The notes beneath the pieces are model-generated. The model was not told the DNA's origin, did no database searches, and saw only the letters and a program-made list of their open reading frames with translations. A stretch of DNA of 64,000 nucleotides from Pandoraea vervacti (GTDB taxonomy: Bacteria > Pseudomonadota > Gammaproteobacteria > Burkholderiales > Burkholderiaceae): positions 5,022,001-5,086,000 of the forward strand of contig NZ_CP010897.2 of assembly GCF_000934605.2 (NCBI RefSeq), given 5' to 3'. Shown piece by piece: positions 1 through 9,754 of this stretch. Numbering within the stretch: the first letter of the stretch is position 1; the number at the start of each line of letters is the position of its first letter. The position numbers were made by a program, and so were the translations under genes.

Positions 1-1283
1 CGGGCCTTGGCGCGAGCGGCACGCGTCAGCGTCTGCCCGGCGACCTGAGCCTCACCGGCAATCCGTACATCAGCAGCCAATATCAGGTCGGGCTGGGATT
101 ATCGACGTGGGAGCTCGACTTCTGGGGTCGCATTCGCAACCTGAAGGACGCCGCGCTCGACGATTATCTGGCGTCGGATGCGTCTCGCCGGGCCCTGCAA
201 CTGAGTCTGATTTCGCAAGTGGCGCAAACATGGCTCAGTCTTCGCGAGTACGACGAACGCATCGCCCTGGCGCAACAGACCGTCGACAGCCGCGCCGAGT
301 CGCTGCGCATCTTTACGCGGCGCGAGCAGGTCGGCTCGACCTCGAAACTCGATCTCACCGAAGTCACCACGCTGTGGCAGCAGGCGCGCGCGCTCGTCAC
401 CCAGCTTGAGCAGCAACGCGCCGCCCAGGCGCATGCGCTGCAGGTGCTCGTGGGCATTCCCATCGATACCTCGCCGCAGGCGCTCGACCGGATGGCGGAC
501 GACGCCAGCCTCATGCGCGACCTCGAGCCCGGTCTGCCTTCGTCGCTGCTTGAAGACCGCCCCGACATCATCGCCGCGGAGTATCAGCTGCGCGCCGCTC
601 ATGCCAATATCGGCGCGGCGCGCGCCGCATTCTTTCCTCAGATCACGCTGACCGGCTCCGTAGGCACTGCGAGCAGCGCGCTCGATGGTCTGTTCAAGGC
701 CGGCAGTGCCGCATGGGCCTTCACCCCGAGCATCAATCTTCCGATCTTCCAGGGCGGGCGCCTCGTCAACAACCTCGATCTGGCCGAGGCGCGTCGCGTC
801 GAGTCCGTCGCAAATTACGAGAAGACGATTCAGGGCGCATTCCGCGACGTGGCAGATGCGTTGAGCGCGCGCCGCTGGCTGGCCGATCAGGTCACGATCC
901 TGCAGGCCACGCAGGACGCGCAGGCCGAGCGCGCACGCCTGGCGAAACTGCGCTACGACCACGGCGCGGCCGCCTTCCTCGAAGTGCTCGACGCGCAACG
1001 CGACCTGCTCGCCATCGAACAACAAACGGTCCAGACACGTCGCGCACTGCTGTCCGCGCGCGTCTCGCTCTACACGGCGCTCGGCGGCGGCAGTCGGCTC
1101 ATGCCTGCGGCCGACACGCCTGCCGGCCCCTTTGCACGCACGCCCCGCGTCGTGGCGCCCACACCGCCAACGCAGGCAGTGCCGCCACCGCCGCCAACGT
1201 CGACAGTGCCGCCGGTCGCTCCCGGGTCGGCCGCCGCGACTTCCGCGCCGGGCACAGCGAACACCGCACAGACCGTCCGATAA
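1..1283 (+). CDS. Outer-membrane efflux channel, TolC/NodT family (5' partial)
   Basis: Outer-membrane duct of a tripartite exporter; it would dock on the adaptor encoded next. The reading frame (phase 3) is open from the first bases of the window, so the start, signal peptide and any lipobox lie upstream. Visible family features are the N-terminal strand ending in WELDFWGRI (about bases 108-134) and two long alpha-helical/beta repeats of the OEP fold. The last 50 or so residues are Pro/Ala/Thr-rich, a low-complexity tail not needed for the fold. An 18-nt gap separates it from the HlyD-type gene, so they are probably co-transcribed. Substrate is unknown. A solvent, dye or antibiotic exporter is likely from the family and context, but this is inference. 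Confidence 0.9.
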   Translation, partial: GLGASGTRQRLPGDLSLTGNPYISSQYQVGLGLSTWELDFWGRIRNLKDAALDDYLASDASRRALQLSLISQVAQTWLSLREYDERIALAQQTVDSRAESLRIFTRREQVGSTSKLDLTEVTTLWQQARALVTQLEQQRAAQAHALQVLVGIPIDTSPQALDRMADDASLMRDLEPGLPSSLLEDRPDIIAAEYQLRAAHANIGAARAAFFPQITLTGSVGTASSALDGLFKAGSAAWAFTPSINLPIFQGGRLVNNLDLAEARRVESVANYEKTIQGAFRDVADALSARRWLADQVTILQATQDAQAERARLAKLRYDHGAAAFLEVLDAQRDLLAIEQQTVQTRRALLSARVSLYTALGGGSRLMPAADTPAGPFARTPRVVAPTPPTQAVPPPPPTSTVPPVAPGSAAATSAPGTANTAQTVR

Positions 1284-1301
1284 ATTCAAGAGGTCAAAAC
1301 A

Positions 1302-2375
1302 ATGACGCTTCCCAACGCCAAGAAACTGGTTCCAGCGCTGATCGTGCTCGTCGTGATCGGACTGGGTTGGTTCGGATGGAAGACCTACAGCCACACCGGC
1401 CCGGGTGAGGGCTTTGCCAGCGGCAATGGCCGCATCGAAGCGACCGAAGTCGACGTGGCGACGAAAATGGCCGGACGTGTCGAAGCCATCTACGTGCGCG
1501 AAGGCGACTTCGTAAAGGCCGGGCAGGTGCTCGCCAAGATGCAGATCGACACGCTCAACGCCCAGCGCGACGAAGCGCGAGCGCAGTACCAGCAAGCCGT
1601 GACGAACGTGGCTGCCATTCAGGCGCAAGCCGCCGCACGCTTGTCGGACAAGGCGACGGCAGAAGCCAATGTTGCCGCACGTGAAGCCGAACTCGACGCC
1701 GCGCAACGCCGACTCTCGCGCTCCGAAACGCTCTCGAAGGAAGGCGCTTCGTCGGTGCAGGAACTGGACGACGACCGCGCACGCGTGCGCAGCACCCGCG
1801 CCGCCGTCACCGCCGCGAAGGCGCAGGTCTCAGCGGCCCAGTCCGCCGTCGAGGCCGCCAACGCGCAGGTCACCGGGTCGAAATCGACGGTCGAAGCCGC
1901 ACAGGCCACCATCACCCGAATCGAGGCCGACATTGCCGACAGCGAACTCAAGGCGCCGCGCGACGGCCGCGTGCAGTACCGGGTGGCGCAACCCGGTGAA
2001 GTGCTCGGCGCCGGCGGCAAGGTCCTCAACCTCGTCGATCTGTCCGACGTGTACATGACCTTCTTCCTGCCCGAAGCCGTGGCAGGCCGCCTTGCCATGG
2101 GCGCCGAAGCGCGCATCGTGCTCGACGCCGCACCGCAGTTCGTCATTCCCGCCAGCATCTCGTTCGTCTCCAGCACTGCGCAATTCACCCCGAAGACCGT
2201 GGAGACGGAGAGCGAGCGTCAGAAACTCATGTTCCGTGTGCGCGCGCAGATCGCCCCCGAACTGCTGCAACAGCATCTGAAACTTGTGAAGACGGGCCTG
2301 CCCGGTGTCGCGTGGGTGAAGACCGACAGCAAGGTCGAATGGCCGGCGCAGTTGCAGACCAAACTGCCGCAATGA
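1302..2375 (+). CDS. HlyD-family membrane fusion protein (periplasmic adaptor)
   Basis: 357-residue adaptor linking the inner-membrane ABC exporter to the outer-membrane channel. One N-terminal membrane anchor (about residues 7-25) is followed by a biotinyl-lipoyl-like half-motif (GRIEATEVDVATKMAGRVE), a long Ala/Gln/Glu-rich coiled-coil hairpin (about 85-205), the second lipoyl half and a beta-barrel. An AGAGG ribosome site precedes the ATG. The gene lies between the channel gene and the ABC ATPase gene. The set resembles E. coli yhiI-rbbA-yhhJ with the outer-membrane channel gene added in front. Family is certain; substrate is not. Confidence 0.92.
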   Translation: MTLPNAKKLVPALIVLVVIGLGWFGWKTYSHTGPGEGFASGNGRIEATEVDVATKMAGRVEAIYVREGDFVKAGQVLAKMQIDTLNAQRDEARAQYQQAVTNVAAIQAQAAARLSDKATAEANVAAREAELDAAQRRLSRSETLSKEGASSVQELDDDRARVRSTRAAVTAAKAQVSAAQSAVEAANAQVTGSKSTVEAAQATITRIEADIADSELKAPRDGRVQYRVAQPGEVLGAGGKVLNLVDLSDVYMTFFLPEAVAGRLAMGAEARIVLDAAPQFVIPASISFVSSTAQFTPKTVETESERQKLMFRVRAQIAPELLQQHLKLVKTGLPGVAWVKTDSKVEWPAQLQTKLPQ

Positions 2376-2385
2376 GCCGCGCGCC

Positions 2386-5178
2386 ATGACGGACTGGTCC
2401 CTCCCACCCACGCCGCCCGGCCCGGCATCACCGCCGGGGCATGGCGTGCCCCCCGTGGTGCACGTGGTGGACGTCACCCTGAAATACGGCAGCAAGACCG
2501 TCGCGCTCGACAACGTCTCCATCGATATCCCCGCCAATTGCATGGTCGGCATGATCGGCCCGGACGGCGTCGGCAAGTCGACATTGCTCTCGCTGATCGC
2601 CGGGGCGCGCGCCGTGCAGACGGGCACGGTCGAGGCGCTGGGCGGCGACATGGCGAGCAAGGCGCACCGCGATCTCGTCTGCCCGCGAATCGCCTACATG
2701 CCGCAGGGGCTGGGCAAGAACCTCTATCCGACGCTCTCGGTCGAGGAAAACCTGCAATTTTTCGCGCGCCTTTTCGGCCACGACGCTGCCGAACGCCGTC
2801 GCCGTATCGATGACCTCACCCGCAGCACCGGCCTGCATCCGTTTCTCGAACGGCCCGCCGGCAAGCTCTCCGGCGGCATGAAGCAAAAGCTCGGCCTGTG
2901 TTGCGCGCTGATCCACGATCCCGATCTGCTGATTCTCGATGAGCCGACCACCGGCGTGGACCCGCTTGCGCGCGCCCAATTCTGGGATCTGATCGGCCGA
3001 ATCCGTCGCGAGCGTCCGACGATGAGCGTGATCGTCGCCACGGCATACATGGACGAGGCGCAGGGCTTCGACTGGCTCGTCGCCATGGACGCGGGCAAGG
3101 TGCTCGCCACCGGCACGCCGGCCGAACTGCTCGCCCGCACGAAGCGCGAGACCCTGGAAGCGGCGTTCATCGACCTGCTCCCGGAAGAGAAGAAGCGCGG
3201 GTACGAGCCGGTCGTGATTCCGCCGCTGCACATCGACGAACACACTGAGATCGCCATCGAGGCAAAAGGTCTGACAATGCGCTTCGGCGATTTCGTCGCC
3301 GTCGATCACGTGGACTTCCGCATTCGTCGCGGGGAAATCTTCGGCTTCCTGGGCTCCAACGGCTGTGGCAAGTCGACCACGATGAAGATGCTCACCGGCC
3401 TGCTTCAGGCCAGCGACGGACAAGCGTGGCTGTTCGGGCACGAAGTCGACCCGAAGGACATCGATACGCGACGCCGCGTGGGCTACATGTCGCAGGCGTT
3501 CTCGCTCTACACCGAACTCACGGTGCACCAGAACCTCGTGCTGCACGCGCGCCTGTTCCACGTGCCCGAAGCGGACGTCGAAACGCGTGTTGCCGAGATG
3601 GTACAGCGCTTCGATCTGGCGGACGTCGTCGACGCGTTGCCCGACAGCATTCCGCTCGGCATGCGCCAGCGTCTGTCGCTCGCGGTAGCGATGGTGCACA
3701 AGCCCGAGCTGCTCATCCTCGACGAACCGACCTCCGGCGTGGACCCCGTGGCGCGCGACAACTTCTGGCGCTTGCTGGTCGAACTGTCGCGCCGCGACCA
3801 TGTGACGATCTTCATCTCGACCCACTTCATGAACGAGGCCGAGCGCTGCGATCGCATCTCGCTCATGCATGCGGGCAAGGTGCTCATCTCCGATCCGCCC
3901 GCGAAGATCACGAAAGACAAAGGGGCCGACACGCTCGAACAGGCGTTCATCGAATATCTCGTGGAGGCGGGCGGCGGCACCCCGGAAGCCCCCCGGACCC
4001 CGACGTCCGACGCGGCCCCCTCACCAGAGCCGGCGGCACACGCCAAGCAAAAGGGCTTCTCACTGGGCCGCATGATCAGCTACCTCTGGCGCGAAACGCT
4101 GGAACTCCAGCGCGACCCCGTACGCGCCACGCTTGCGCTCGTCGGCTCACTGGTCCTGATGCTCGTGATGGGCTACGGCATCAGCATGGACGTGGAGGAC
4201 CTGCGCTACGCCGTGCTCGACCGGGACCAGACCACACTGAGTCAGAACTACGCACTCAATATCGCGGGCTCGCGCTATTTCATCGAACAACCGCCCCTCA
4301 CCGATTACGACGACATGGACCGCCGTCTGCGCAACGGCGAACTGTCGCTCGCCATCGAGATCCCGCCAGGGTTCGCACGCGATGTCTCGCGCGGCAAGGC
4401 CGTACAGATCGGCGCATGGATCGACGGCGCGATGCCCATGCGCGCGGAAACGGTGCAGGGCTATGTGCAGGGCATGCATCAGAACTGGCTCGCCGATCAG
4501 TCGTTGCGGCGGCTCGGCGTGAGTCCGACATCGTCGCTCGACATCGAGACACGGTTTCGCTACAACCCCGACGTGAAGAGCCTGCCCGCCATGGTGCCCG
4601 CGGTGATTCCGCTGCTCTTGCTGATGCTGCCCGCCATGCTCACGGCCCTGTCCGTCGTGCGCGAGAAGGAATTGGGCTCGATTCTGAATCTGTACGTCAC
4701 GCCTGTGACGCGCACCGAATTCCTCATCGGCAAACAGATTCCGTACGTCGCGCTCGCCATGCTCAACTTCCTGCTCATGACGCTCATCGCGGTGACGCTG
4801 TTCGGCGTTCCCATCAAGGGAAGCTTCCTCACGCTCATTACCGCCGTCTTCATTTTCAACGTGGTCGCCACGGGCATCGGCCTGCTCGCGTCCACCTTTA
4901 CCCGCAGTCAGATCGCGGCCTTATTCTTCACGATGATCGGCACGATGATTCCGGCGATCCAGTTCTCCGGCATGATCACACCGGTGCCGTCGATGGAAGG
5001 GTCGGGCCGATTCATCGGCGAAATCTATCCGGCGACCTACATGCTGATCATCAGCCGGGGGGTGTTCAACAAGGCGCTCGGTTTCGGCGACCTCGGCAAC
5101 GCCTTCTGGCCGATGCTCGTTGCCGTGCCCATCATTCTGGGCGCCACGATCCTGCTGCTCAAGAAACAGGACAAGTGA
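2386..5178 (+). CDS. RbbA-like ABC exporter: two ATPase domains fused to ABC-2 permease
   Basis: 930-residue inner-membrane protein close in length and order to E. coli RbbA/YhiH. ATPase domain 1 spans about residues 25-260, with Walker A GPDGVGKST (58-66), signature LSGGMKQKL and Walker B LLILDEPTT. ATPase domain 2 spans about 285-515, with Walker A GSNGCGKST and Walker B LLILDEPTS. Its signature loop reads PLGMRQRLS instead of LSGGQ, so it may be degenerate. After a Pro/Ala linker (about 525-550) comes an ABC-2 permease with one N-terminal and about five C-terminal membrane helices. Start is 10 nt after the adaptor stop, with no strong ribosome site, so translational coupling is plausible. 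It should power export with the permease encoded next; a ribosome-associated role as claimed for RbbA is not testable here. Confidence 0.9.
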   Translation: MTDWSLPPTPPGPASPPGHGVPPVVHVVDVTLKYGSKTVALDNVSIDIPANCMVGMIGPDGVGKSTLLSLIAGARAVQTGTVEALGGDMASKAHRDLVCPRIAYMPQGLGKNLYPTLSVEENLQFFARLFGHDAAERRRRIDDLTRSTGLHPFLERPAGKLSGGMKQKLGLCCALIHDPDLLILDEPTTGVDPLARAQFWDLIGRIRRERPTMSVIVATAYMDEAQGFDWLVAMDAGKVLATGTPAELLARTKRETLEAAFIDLLPEEKKRGYEPVVIPPLHIDEHTEIAIEAKGLTMRFGDFVAVDHVDFRIRRGEIFGFLGSNGCGKSTTMKMLTGLLQASDGQAWLFGHEVDPKDIDTRRRVGYMSQAFSLYTELTVHQNLVLHARLFHVPEADVETRVAEMVQRFDLADVVDALPDSIPLGMRQRLSLAVAMVHKPELLILDEPTSGVDPVARDNFWRLLVELSRRDHVTIFISTHFMNEAERCDRISLMHAGKVLISDPPAKITKDKGADTLEQAFIEYLVEAGGGTPEAPRTPTSDAAPSPEPAAHAKQKGFSLGRMISYLWRETLELQRDPVRATLALVGSLVLMLVMGYGISMDVEDLRYAVLDRDQTTLSQNYALNIAGSRYFIEQPPLTDYDDMDRRLRNGELSLAIEIPPGFARDVSRGKAVQIGAWIDGAMPMRAETVQGYVQGMHQNWLADQSLRRLGVSPTSSLDIETRFRYNPDVKSLPAMVPAVIPLLLLMLPAMLTALSVVREKELGSILNLYVTPVTRTEFLIGKQIPYVALAMLNFLLMTLIAVTLFGVPIKGSFLTLITAVFIFNVVATGIGLLASTFTRSQIAALFFTMIGTMIPAIQFSGMITPVPSMEGSGRFIGEIYPATYMLIISRGVFNKALGFGDLGNAFWPMLVAVPIILGATILLLKKQDK

Positions 5179-6395
5179 TGGCCAGCCCGAGCACACCCCA
5201 AGCCTCCCCCGAGCCAACGCCGGCCACGCCGGGCGCGCGCGTCGCGCCGCCGCGACGCGGGCACCCGTGGCTGCGCCATATCGCGAACATCTACCGGCTC
5301 GGGGTGAAGGAGTTGTGGAGCCTCGTGCGCGACCCGATGATGCTGGTGCTCATCATCTACACGTTCACGGCCTCGGTGTATTCATCGGCGACCGCGCAGC
5401 CCGACACCCTGCATCTGGCGCCCATCGCCATCGTCGACGAAGACGCCTCGCCGTTGTCGCAGCGCATCGTGTCCGCCTTCTATCCCCCACAGTTCACCAT
5501 GCCGCAGATGATCACAGCGGACGCCGTCGACCGGGGCATGGACGCGGGCCAGTACACGTTTGCGCTGAACATTCCGCCGAACTTCCAGCGCGACGTACTG
5601 GCCGGGCGCGCCGCCGAGGTTCAGCTCAATGTCGACGCCACGCGCATGAGTCAGGCGTTCTCGGGCAGCGGTTACGTGCAGCAGATCGTGTCCTCGGAAG
5701 TGCGCGAGTTTCTCCAGCGATACCGCTCGACGCCTGAACTGCCGGTCGATCTCGCGTTGCGCGTTCGCTTCAATCCGACGCTGGAGCGCGCCTGGTTCGG
5801 CGCGCTCATGCAGATCATCAACAACATCACGATGCTGTCGATCATCCTCACCGGCGCCGCGCTCATTCGTGAGCGCGAGCACGGCACCATCGAGCATTTG
5901 CTCGTCATGCCGGTGACACCGACGGAGATCATGCTGGCGAAGGTGTGGTCGATGGGGCTGGTGGTGCTCATCGCGGCGGCCATGTCGTTGTGGCTGATCG
6001 TGAGCGGCGCCCTGCACGTGCCCATCGGCGGCTCGGTGGCGTTGTTCCTGCTGGGGGCCACGCTGCATCTGTTCGCGACCACGTCGATGGGTATCTTTCT
6101 CGCCACGCTCGCGCGCTCGATGCCGCAGTTCGGCATGTTGCTGATTCTGGTGCTGTTGCCGCTGCAAATGCTCTCGGGCGGGAACACCCCGCGCGAGAGC
6201 ATGCCGAAGATTGTGCAGGACGTCATGCTCGCCGCGCCCACGACGCACTTCGTCGAACTCGGGCAGGCGATTCTGTTCCGCGGCGCCGGGATCGGCGTCG
6301 TGTGGGTGCAGTGCCTGGCGCTCGTGGTCATTGGCGCCGTGTTCTTCACCATCTCGCTGCGGCGCTTTCGCCGCACGCTCAGTTCGATGGCGTAA
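5178..6395 (+). CDS. ABC-2 type permease, YhhJ-like
   Basis: 405-residue inner-membrane permease, second transmembrane half of the exporter. I place the start at the ATG overlapping the upstream stop (TGATG); the frame is open far upstream, but that part is antiparallel reading of the ATPase gene. A Pro/Ala-rich cytoplasmic N-terminus of about 30 residues leads to one membrane helix (about 52-72). A large extracytoplasmic loop follows, then a C-terminal block of about five helices with the family motif REREHGTIEHLLVMP. Start-stop overlap shows tight coupling to the RbbA-like gene. It is the last gene of the exporter operon; the next gene starts 83 nt later and is unrelated. Confidence 0.92.
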   Translation: MASPSTPQASPEPTPATPGARVAPPRRGHPWLRHIANIYRLGVKELWSLVRDPMMLVLIIYTFTASVYSSATAQPDTLHLAPIAIVDEDASPLSQRIVSAFYPPQFTMPQMITADAVDRGMDAGQYTFALNIPPNFQRDVLAGRAAEVQLNVDATRMSQAFSGSGYVQQIVSSEVREFLQRYRSTPELPVDLALRVRFNPTLERAWFGALMQIINNITMLSIILTGAALIREREHGTIEHLLVMPVTPTEIMLAKVWSMGLVVLIAAAMSLWLIVSGALHVPIGGSVALFLLGATLHLFATTSMGIFLATLARSMPQFGMLLILVLLPLQMLSGGNTPRESMPKIVQDVMLAAPTTHFVELGQAILFRGAGIGVVWVQCLALVVIGAVFFTISLRRFRRTLSSMA

Positions 6396-6478
6396 CGCGC
6401 GCAGCCCGACAGCCTCCCTGTTGCCCGCCGCCGCGACGTTCGCCAATCCTGTCATGCCGGATTTGTGAGGTCATTGCC

Positions 6479-8971
6479 ATGCCTGCCAAGTCGTCTGCTG
6501 CACTGGAGCGCCGCACCTCCCGTCACGCTTCGCGTCGCACCGCCGCGGCACCTTCCGCCAGTGCTTCTACCAGTACTTCCGCCGGTACGTCTGCCGACAC
6601 TTCCGCCATCGCAGGCAGCGACGCCCCCTGGCTGGCGACCAACCCGTGGATGGCGAACCTGCCATGGATGGCCGCCGCCGCCGAATACGCGGTCGATGCC
6701 TGGCAACGCAGCGTGCTGTTTGCCGACGTGATGCGTCAGCGCGGCAACCAGTATCAGGCGCACCTGGCCGAGTCGGCGCCGAACGTGCTGGACTTCGCCT
6801 CGGAAGTGATTCTCGATGCGCACACGCTGCCGCGCCCATGCAACTACTGCCTGATGCGCATCGTCCCCCCGAAGGACACGCCCACACTACCCAATGCTCG
6901 CCCATTCGTCGTGGTCGACCCACGTGCGGGCCACGGCCCGGGCATCGGCGGCTTCAAGCCCGACAGCGAAATCGGCGCGGCGTTGCGCGCCGGACATCCG
7001 TGCTACTTCGTGGGCTTCCTGCCCGACCCGGTGCCGGGTCAGACCGTGGAAGACGTGATGCGCGCCGAAGCCGCCTTTCTGGAAAAGGTCATTTCGCTGC
7101 ATCCGGAGAGCGCCGGCAAGCCGGCCGTGATCGGCAACTGTCAGGCCGGATGGCAAGTGCTGATGACCGCAGCGATGCGCCCGGAACTGTTCGGCCCGAT
7201 CATCGTGGCAGGCGCGCCGGTGTCGTACTGGGCCGGCTGGCGCGGGCGCAACCCGATGCGGTATTCGGGCGGTCTGCTCGGCGGCAGCTGGCTCACCGCG
7301 CTCACGAGCGATCTCGGCGATGGGCGCTTCGACGGCGCATGGCTCGTGGAGAACTTCGAGAATCTCGATCCGGCGAACACGCTATGGCGCAAGAAGTATC
7401 ACCTGTACGCGAACGTCGACACGGAAGCGCCGCGCTATCTCGGCTTCGAGAAGTACTGGGGCGGCCACGTCTTTCTGAACGCGCAGGAGATGCAGTACAT
7501 CGTCGACAACCTGTTCGTCGGCAACCGGCTCACCAGCGCCGAGTTGATTACGAGCGACGGCATACGTCTCGACTTGCGCAACATCCGCTCGCCCATCGTG
7601 GTGTTCTGCTCGTACGGCGACAACATCACGCCGCCGCCGCAGGCGCTCGGGTTCGTGACCGACATGTATCGCGACGACGAGGAAGTGCTGAGCCACGATC
7701 AGACCATCGTGTACGCCACGCACGACAGCATCGGACACCTGGGTATCTTCGTGTCGAGCAGCACCGGCCGCAAGGAGCATCGCAAGTTCGTCAACAACAT
7801 CGATCTGATCGACGTGCTGCCCGCCGGGATCTATCAGGCGCAGATCGCCGACAAAACGGACGACACGCTGCATGGCGAACTGGCCGAAGGCGACTATGTG
7901 ATGTCGATTCAGCGTCGCAGCGTGGAGGATGTGCGCGCCATCGTGCAGCCCGACCCGCAGAGCGATCGACGATTTGCCGCGGTCGCGCATCTGTCGGACA
8001 TCCATCTGGGCCTGTACCGTAGTCTCGTGCAGCCGTGGGTGCGGGCGATGGTGACTCCGACCTCCGCCTACTGGATGCGGTTGCTGCATCCGCTGCGCGT
8101 GAGCTACGAACTTTGGTCCGATCGCAATCCGTTCGCCGTGCCGTTTGCCGAAAAGGCCGGGCGTGTGCGCGACACCCGGCGCCCGGTGTCCCCCGACAAT
8201 CCGTTTCTCGCGCTGGAGACGGCGATATCGAGCGCCATCGAACAGTCGTTGAACCTCTATCGGGACGTGCGCGACGATGGCTATGAGAAGACGTTCGAAT
8301 GGATCTACGGCCAGCCGTGGGTGCAGGCGCTGGCGGGGTTGCATGGCAGCGACGGCGCCGCCGTGCGCGTGCATCCCGGCACGTCGCCCGAGCATGTGGC
8401 TTTCGTCAAGGAGGCGCTGGCATTGCGCCGTCACGAGGTGCGCGAGGGGGGCGTGCTCGAAGCCGGGATTCGCGCGCTGCTCTGGGTGCATCGTCTGCAC
8501 GGGGAAGCGGATGAGCGGCAGTTCAACCTTGCGCGATCGTTGCCGCGCGGGGACACCGAGATTTCCATCGAGCACTTTCGCGAGATCATCCGCCGTCAGG
8601 CCGGGCTGCTGCGCATGGCCCCGAACGCAGCGATGGCGGCGATTCCGGGCATGCTGGCGAAGGCTTCCCCCGAACACATTCGCCTGGTGGCCAACGCCGT
8701 GAGGGACCTGAGTTTCGCCGTGCCGCTCGAAGACGGCGAGCGAAACGATCTGGAACGCGTACTTGAGGTATTCGAGCGCGCGGCGCAACAGCGAGACACC
8801 AAAGTCGGCGGCAATGCGAAGCCTCGCGCGGCGCGCAAGCCAAAGGCGAGCGCAAGCGTCAGGTCGGCAACGCCCGCGACGGCGCCGCGCAAGCGTGCGG
8901 CGGCAGCCAGGCAAGGGGCGGCAACGCCAGCGAAGGCAATGAAGACCACGAAGGCAAAGAAGGCAACCTGA
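6479..8971 (+). CDS. DUF3141 protein: PHA-synthase-like alpha/beta hydrolase with basic tail
   Basis: 830-residue protein of the DUF3141 group related to class I/II polyhydroxyalkanoate synthases. A Ser/Thr/Ala-rich N-terminus (1-50) precedes an alpha/beta-hydrolase core. The lipase-box-like motif GNCQAG puts a cysteine at residue 221, as in PhaC. D381 (SYGDNITPP) and H420 (SIGHLGIFV) fit the other two triad positions. The last 55 residues are Lys/Ala/Pro-rich, similar to histone H1-like or AlgP-like tails. ATG is preceded by GTGAGGTCATTGCC. It is not in an operon with phaC or phasin genes; downstream is the convergent response regulator. Enzymatic function is unproven: polyester synthesis, hydrolysis or a granule-bound role are all possible. 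Confidence 0.8.
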   Translation: MPAKSSAALERRTSRHASRRTAAAPSASASTSTSAGTSADTSAIAGSDAPWLATNPWMANLPWMAAAAEYAVDAWQRSVLFADVMRQRGNQYQAHLAESAPNVLDFASEVILDAHTLPRPCNYCLMRIVPPKDTPTLPNARPFVVVDPRAGHGPGIGGFKPDSEIGAALRAGHPCYFVGFLPDPVPGQTVEDVMRAEAAFLEKVISLHPESAGKPAVIGNCQAGWQVLMTAAMRPELFGPIIVAGAPVSYWAGWRGRNPMRYSGGLLGGSWLTALTSDLGDGRFDGAWLVENFENLDPANTLWRKKYHLYANVDTEAPRYLGFEKYWGGHVFLNAQEMQYIVDNLFVGNRLTSAELITSDGIRLDLRNIRSPIVVFCSYGDNITPPPQALGFVTDMYRDDEEVLSHDQTIVYATHDSIGHLGIFVSSSTGRKEHRKFVNNIDLIDVLPAGIYQAQIADKTDDTLHGELAEGDYVMSIQRRSVEDVRAIVQPDPQSDRRFAAVAHLSDIHLGLYRSLVQPWVRAMVTPTSAYWMRLLHPLRVSYELWSDRNPFAVPFAEKAGRVRDTRRPVSPDNPFLALETAISSAIEQSLNLYRDVRDDGYEKTFEWIYGQPWVQALAGLHGSDGAAVRVHPGTSPEHVAFVKEALALRRHEVREGGVLEAGIRALLWVHRLHGEADERQFNLARSLPRGDTEISIEHFREIIRRQAGLLRMAPNAAMAAIPGMLAKASPEHIRLVANAVRDLSFAVPLEDGERNDLERVLEVFERAAQQRDTKVGGNAKPRAARKPKASASVRSATPATAPRKRAAAARQGAATPAKAMKTTKAKKAT

Positions 8972-8996
8972 TCGCGGCTCGCGCGCAATCGAAGCC

Positions 8997-9662
8997 TCAT
9001 GACAGGCTCCATCCCAACCGATAGCCCAGGCCGCGTGCGGTCTGAATCGCGTCGCCCCCGAGCTTGCGGCGCACGTTGTGGATATGAACATTCAGCACAT
9101 TGCTGTTGACCCGCTCCGTCATGCCATACAGGCGCACATGAAGCATGTCGGGTGAGAGCCATCGGCCCCGGCTGCTGGCAAGATATGCGAGCAAATCGAT
9201 CTCACGGCGCGAGAGTTCGACAGGTTCGCCGTCGAGCCAGGCCAGGCCGCTTGCCGGGTCGAGCCGCAGCGGACCGGCCTGGATGATCTGTGCGGCGCGC
9301 CCCTGCGCACGACGCACCAACGCGTGTAATCGTGCCGCCAGTTCGCGCAGATCGAAGGGTTTGACCATATAGTCGTCGGCACCGGCATTCAGCCCCGCAA
9401 CGCGATGCTCGATGCCGTCGCGCGCAGTCAGAATGAGCACCGGCACGTCCGGCTCGACGCCGCGCACGCTGGCGATCACATCGAGACCGTCGTCATCGGG
9501 CAGGCCGAGATCGAGCACCACCGCATCGAACGTGTTCTCGGCATGCGCCGCAATCGCCGCTTCGCCACAGGCACTGGCTTCGACGTGAATTCCCAAAGTC
9601 GAGAGCCCCGCAACGATGCCGCTCGCCACCAGACGATCGTCCTCTACCAGCAGTACTCGCAT
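8997..9662 (-). CDS. OmpR/PmrA-type response regulator without adjacent sensor kinase
   Basis: 221-residue two-component regulator. Receiver domain (1-115) has the acidic pocket at D8/D9, phospho-acceptor D51 (VVLDLGLP), T79 and K101. A winged-helix DNA-binding domain (about 125-220) has the recognition segment NVLNVHIHNVRRKLG and a PmrA/QseB-like C-terminus (ARGLGYRLG). Start is ATG at 9662. No histidine kinase gene lies on either side: the neighbour on one side is the convergent DUF3141 gene and on the other the divergent dsbD. So it is an orphan or its kinase is elsewhere. The TTAA direct repeat between it and dsbD makes dsbD and its own gene likely targets (inference). Confidence 0.93.
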   Translation of the reverse strand: MRVLLVEDDRLVASGIVAGLSTLGIHVEASACGEAAIAAHAENTFDAVVLDLGLPDDDGLDVIASVRGVEPDVPVLILTARDGIEHRVAGLNAGADDYMVKPFDLRELAARLHALVRRAQGRAAQIIQAGPLRLDPASGLAWLDGEPVELSRREIDLLAYLASSRGRWLSPDMLHVRLYGMTERVNSNVLNVHIHNVRRKLGGDAIQTARGLGYRLGWSLS

Positions 9663-9754
9663 TGAATCACGCCTCTCTCAAGCCTCATCCGGCACCCCAA
9701 CATGTTACGTATAACGCGCGTGCGCGAAATGCAGCGCGTCGCACACTGGCGCAG

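Noticed and set aside
99..1706. 535-codon minus-strand open frame opposite the efflux genes
   Set aside because: Antisense to two well-defined genes; long shadow frames are expected at this GC content, and no domain is seen.
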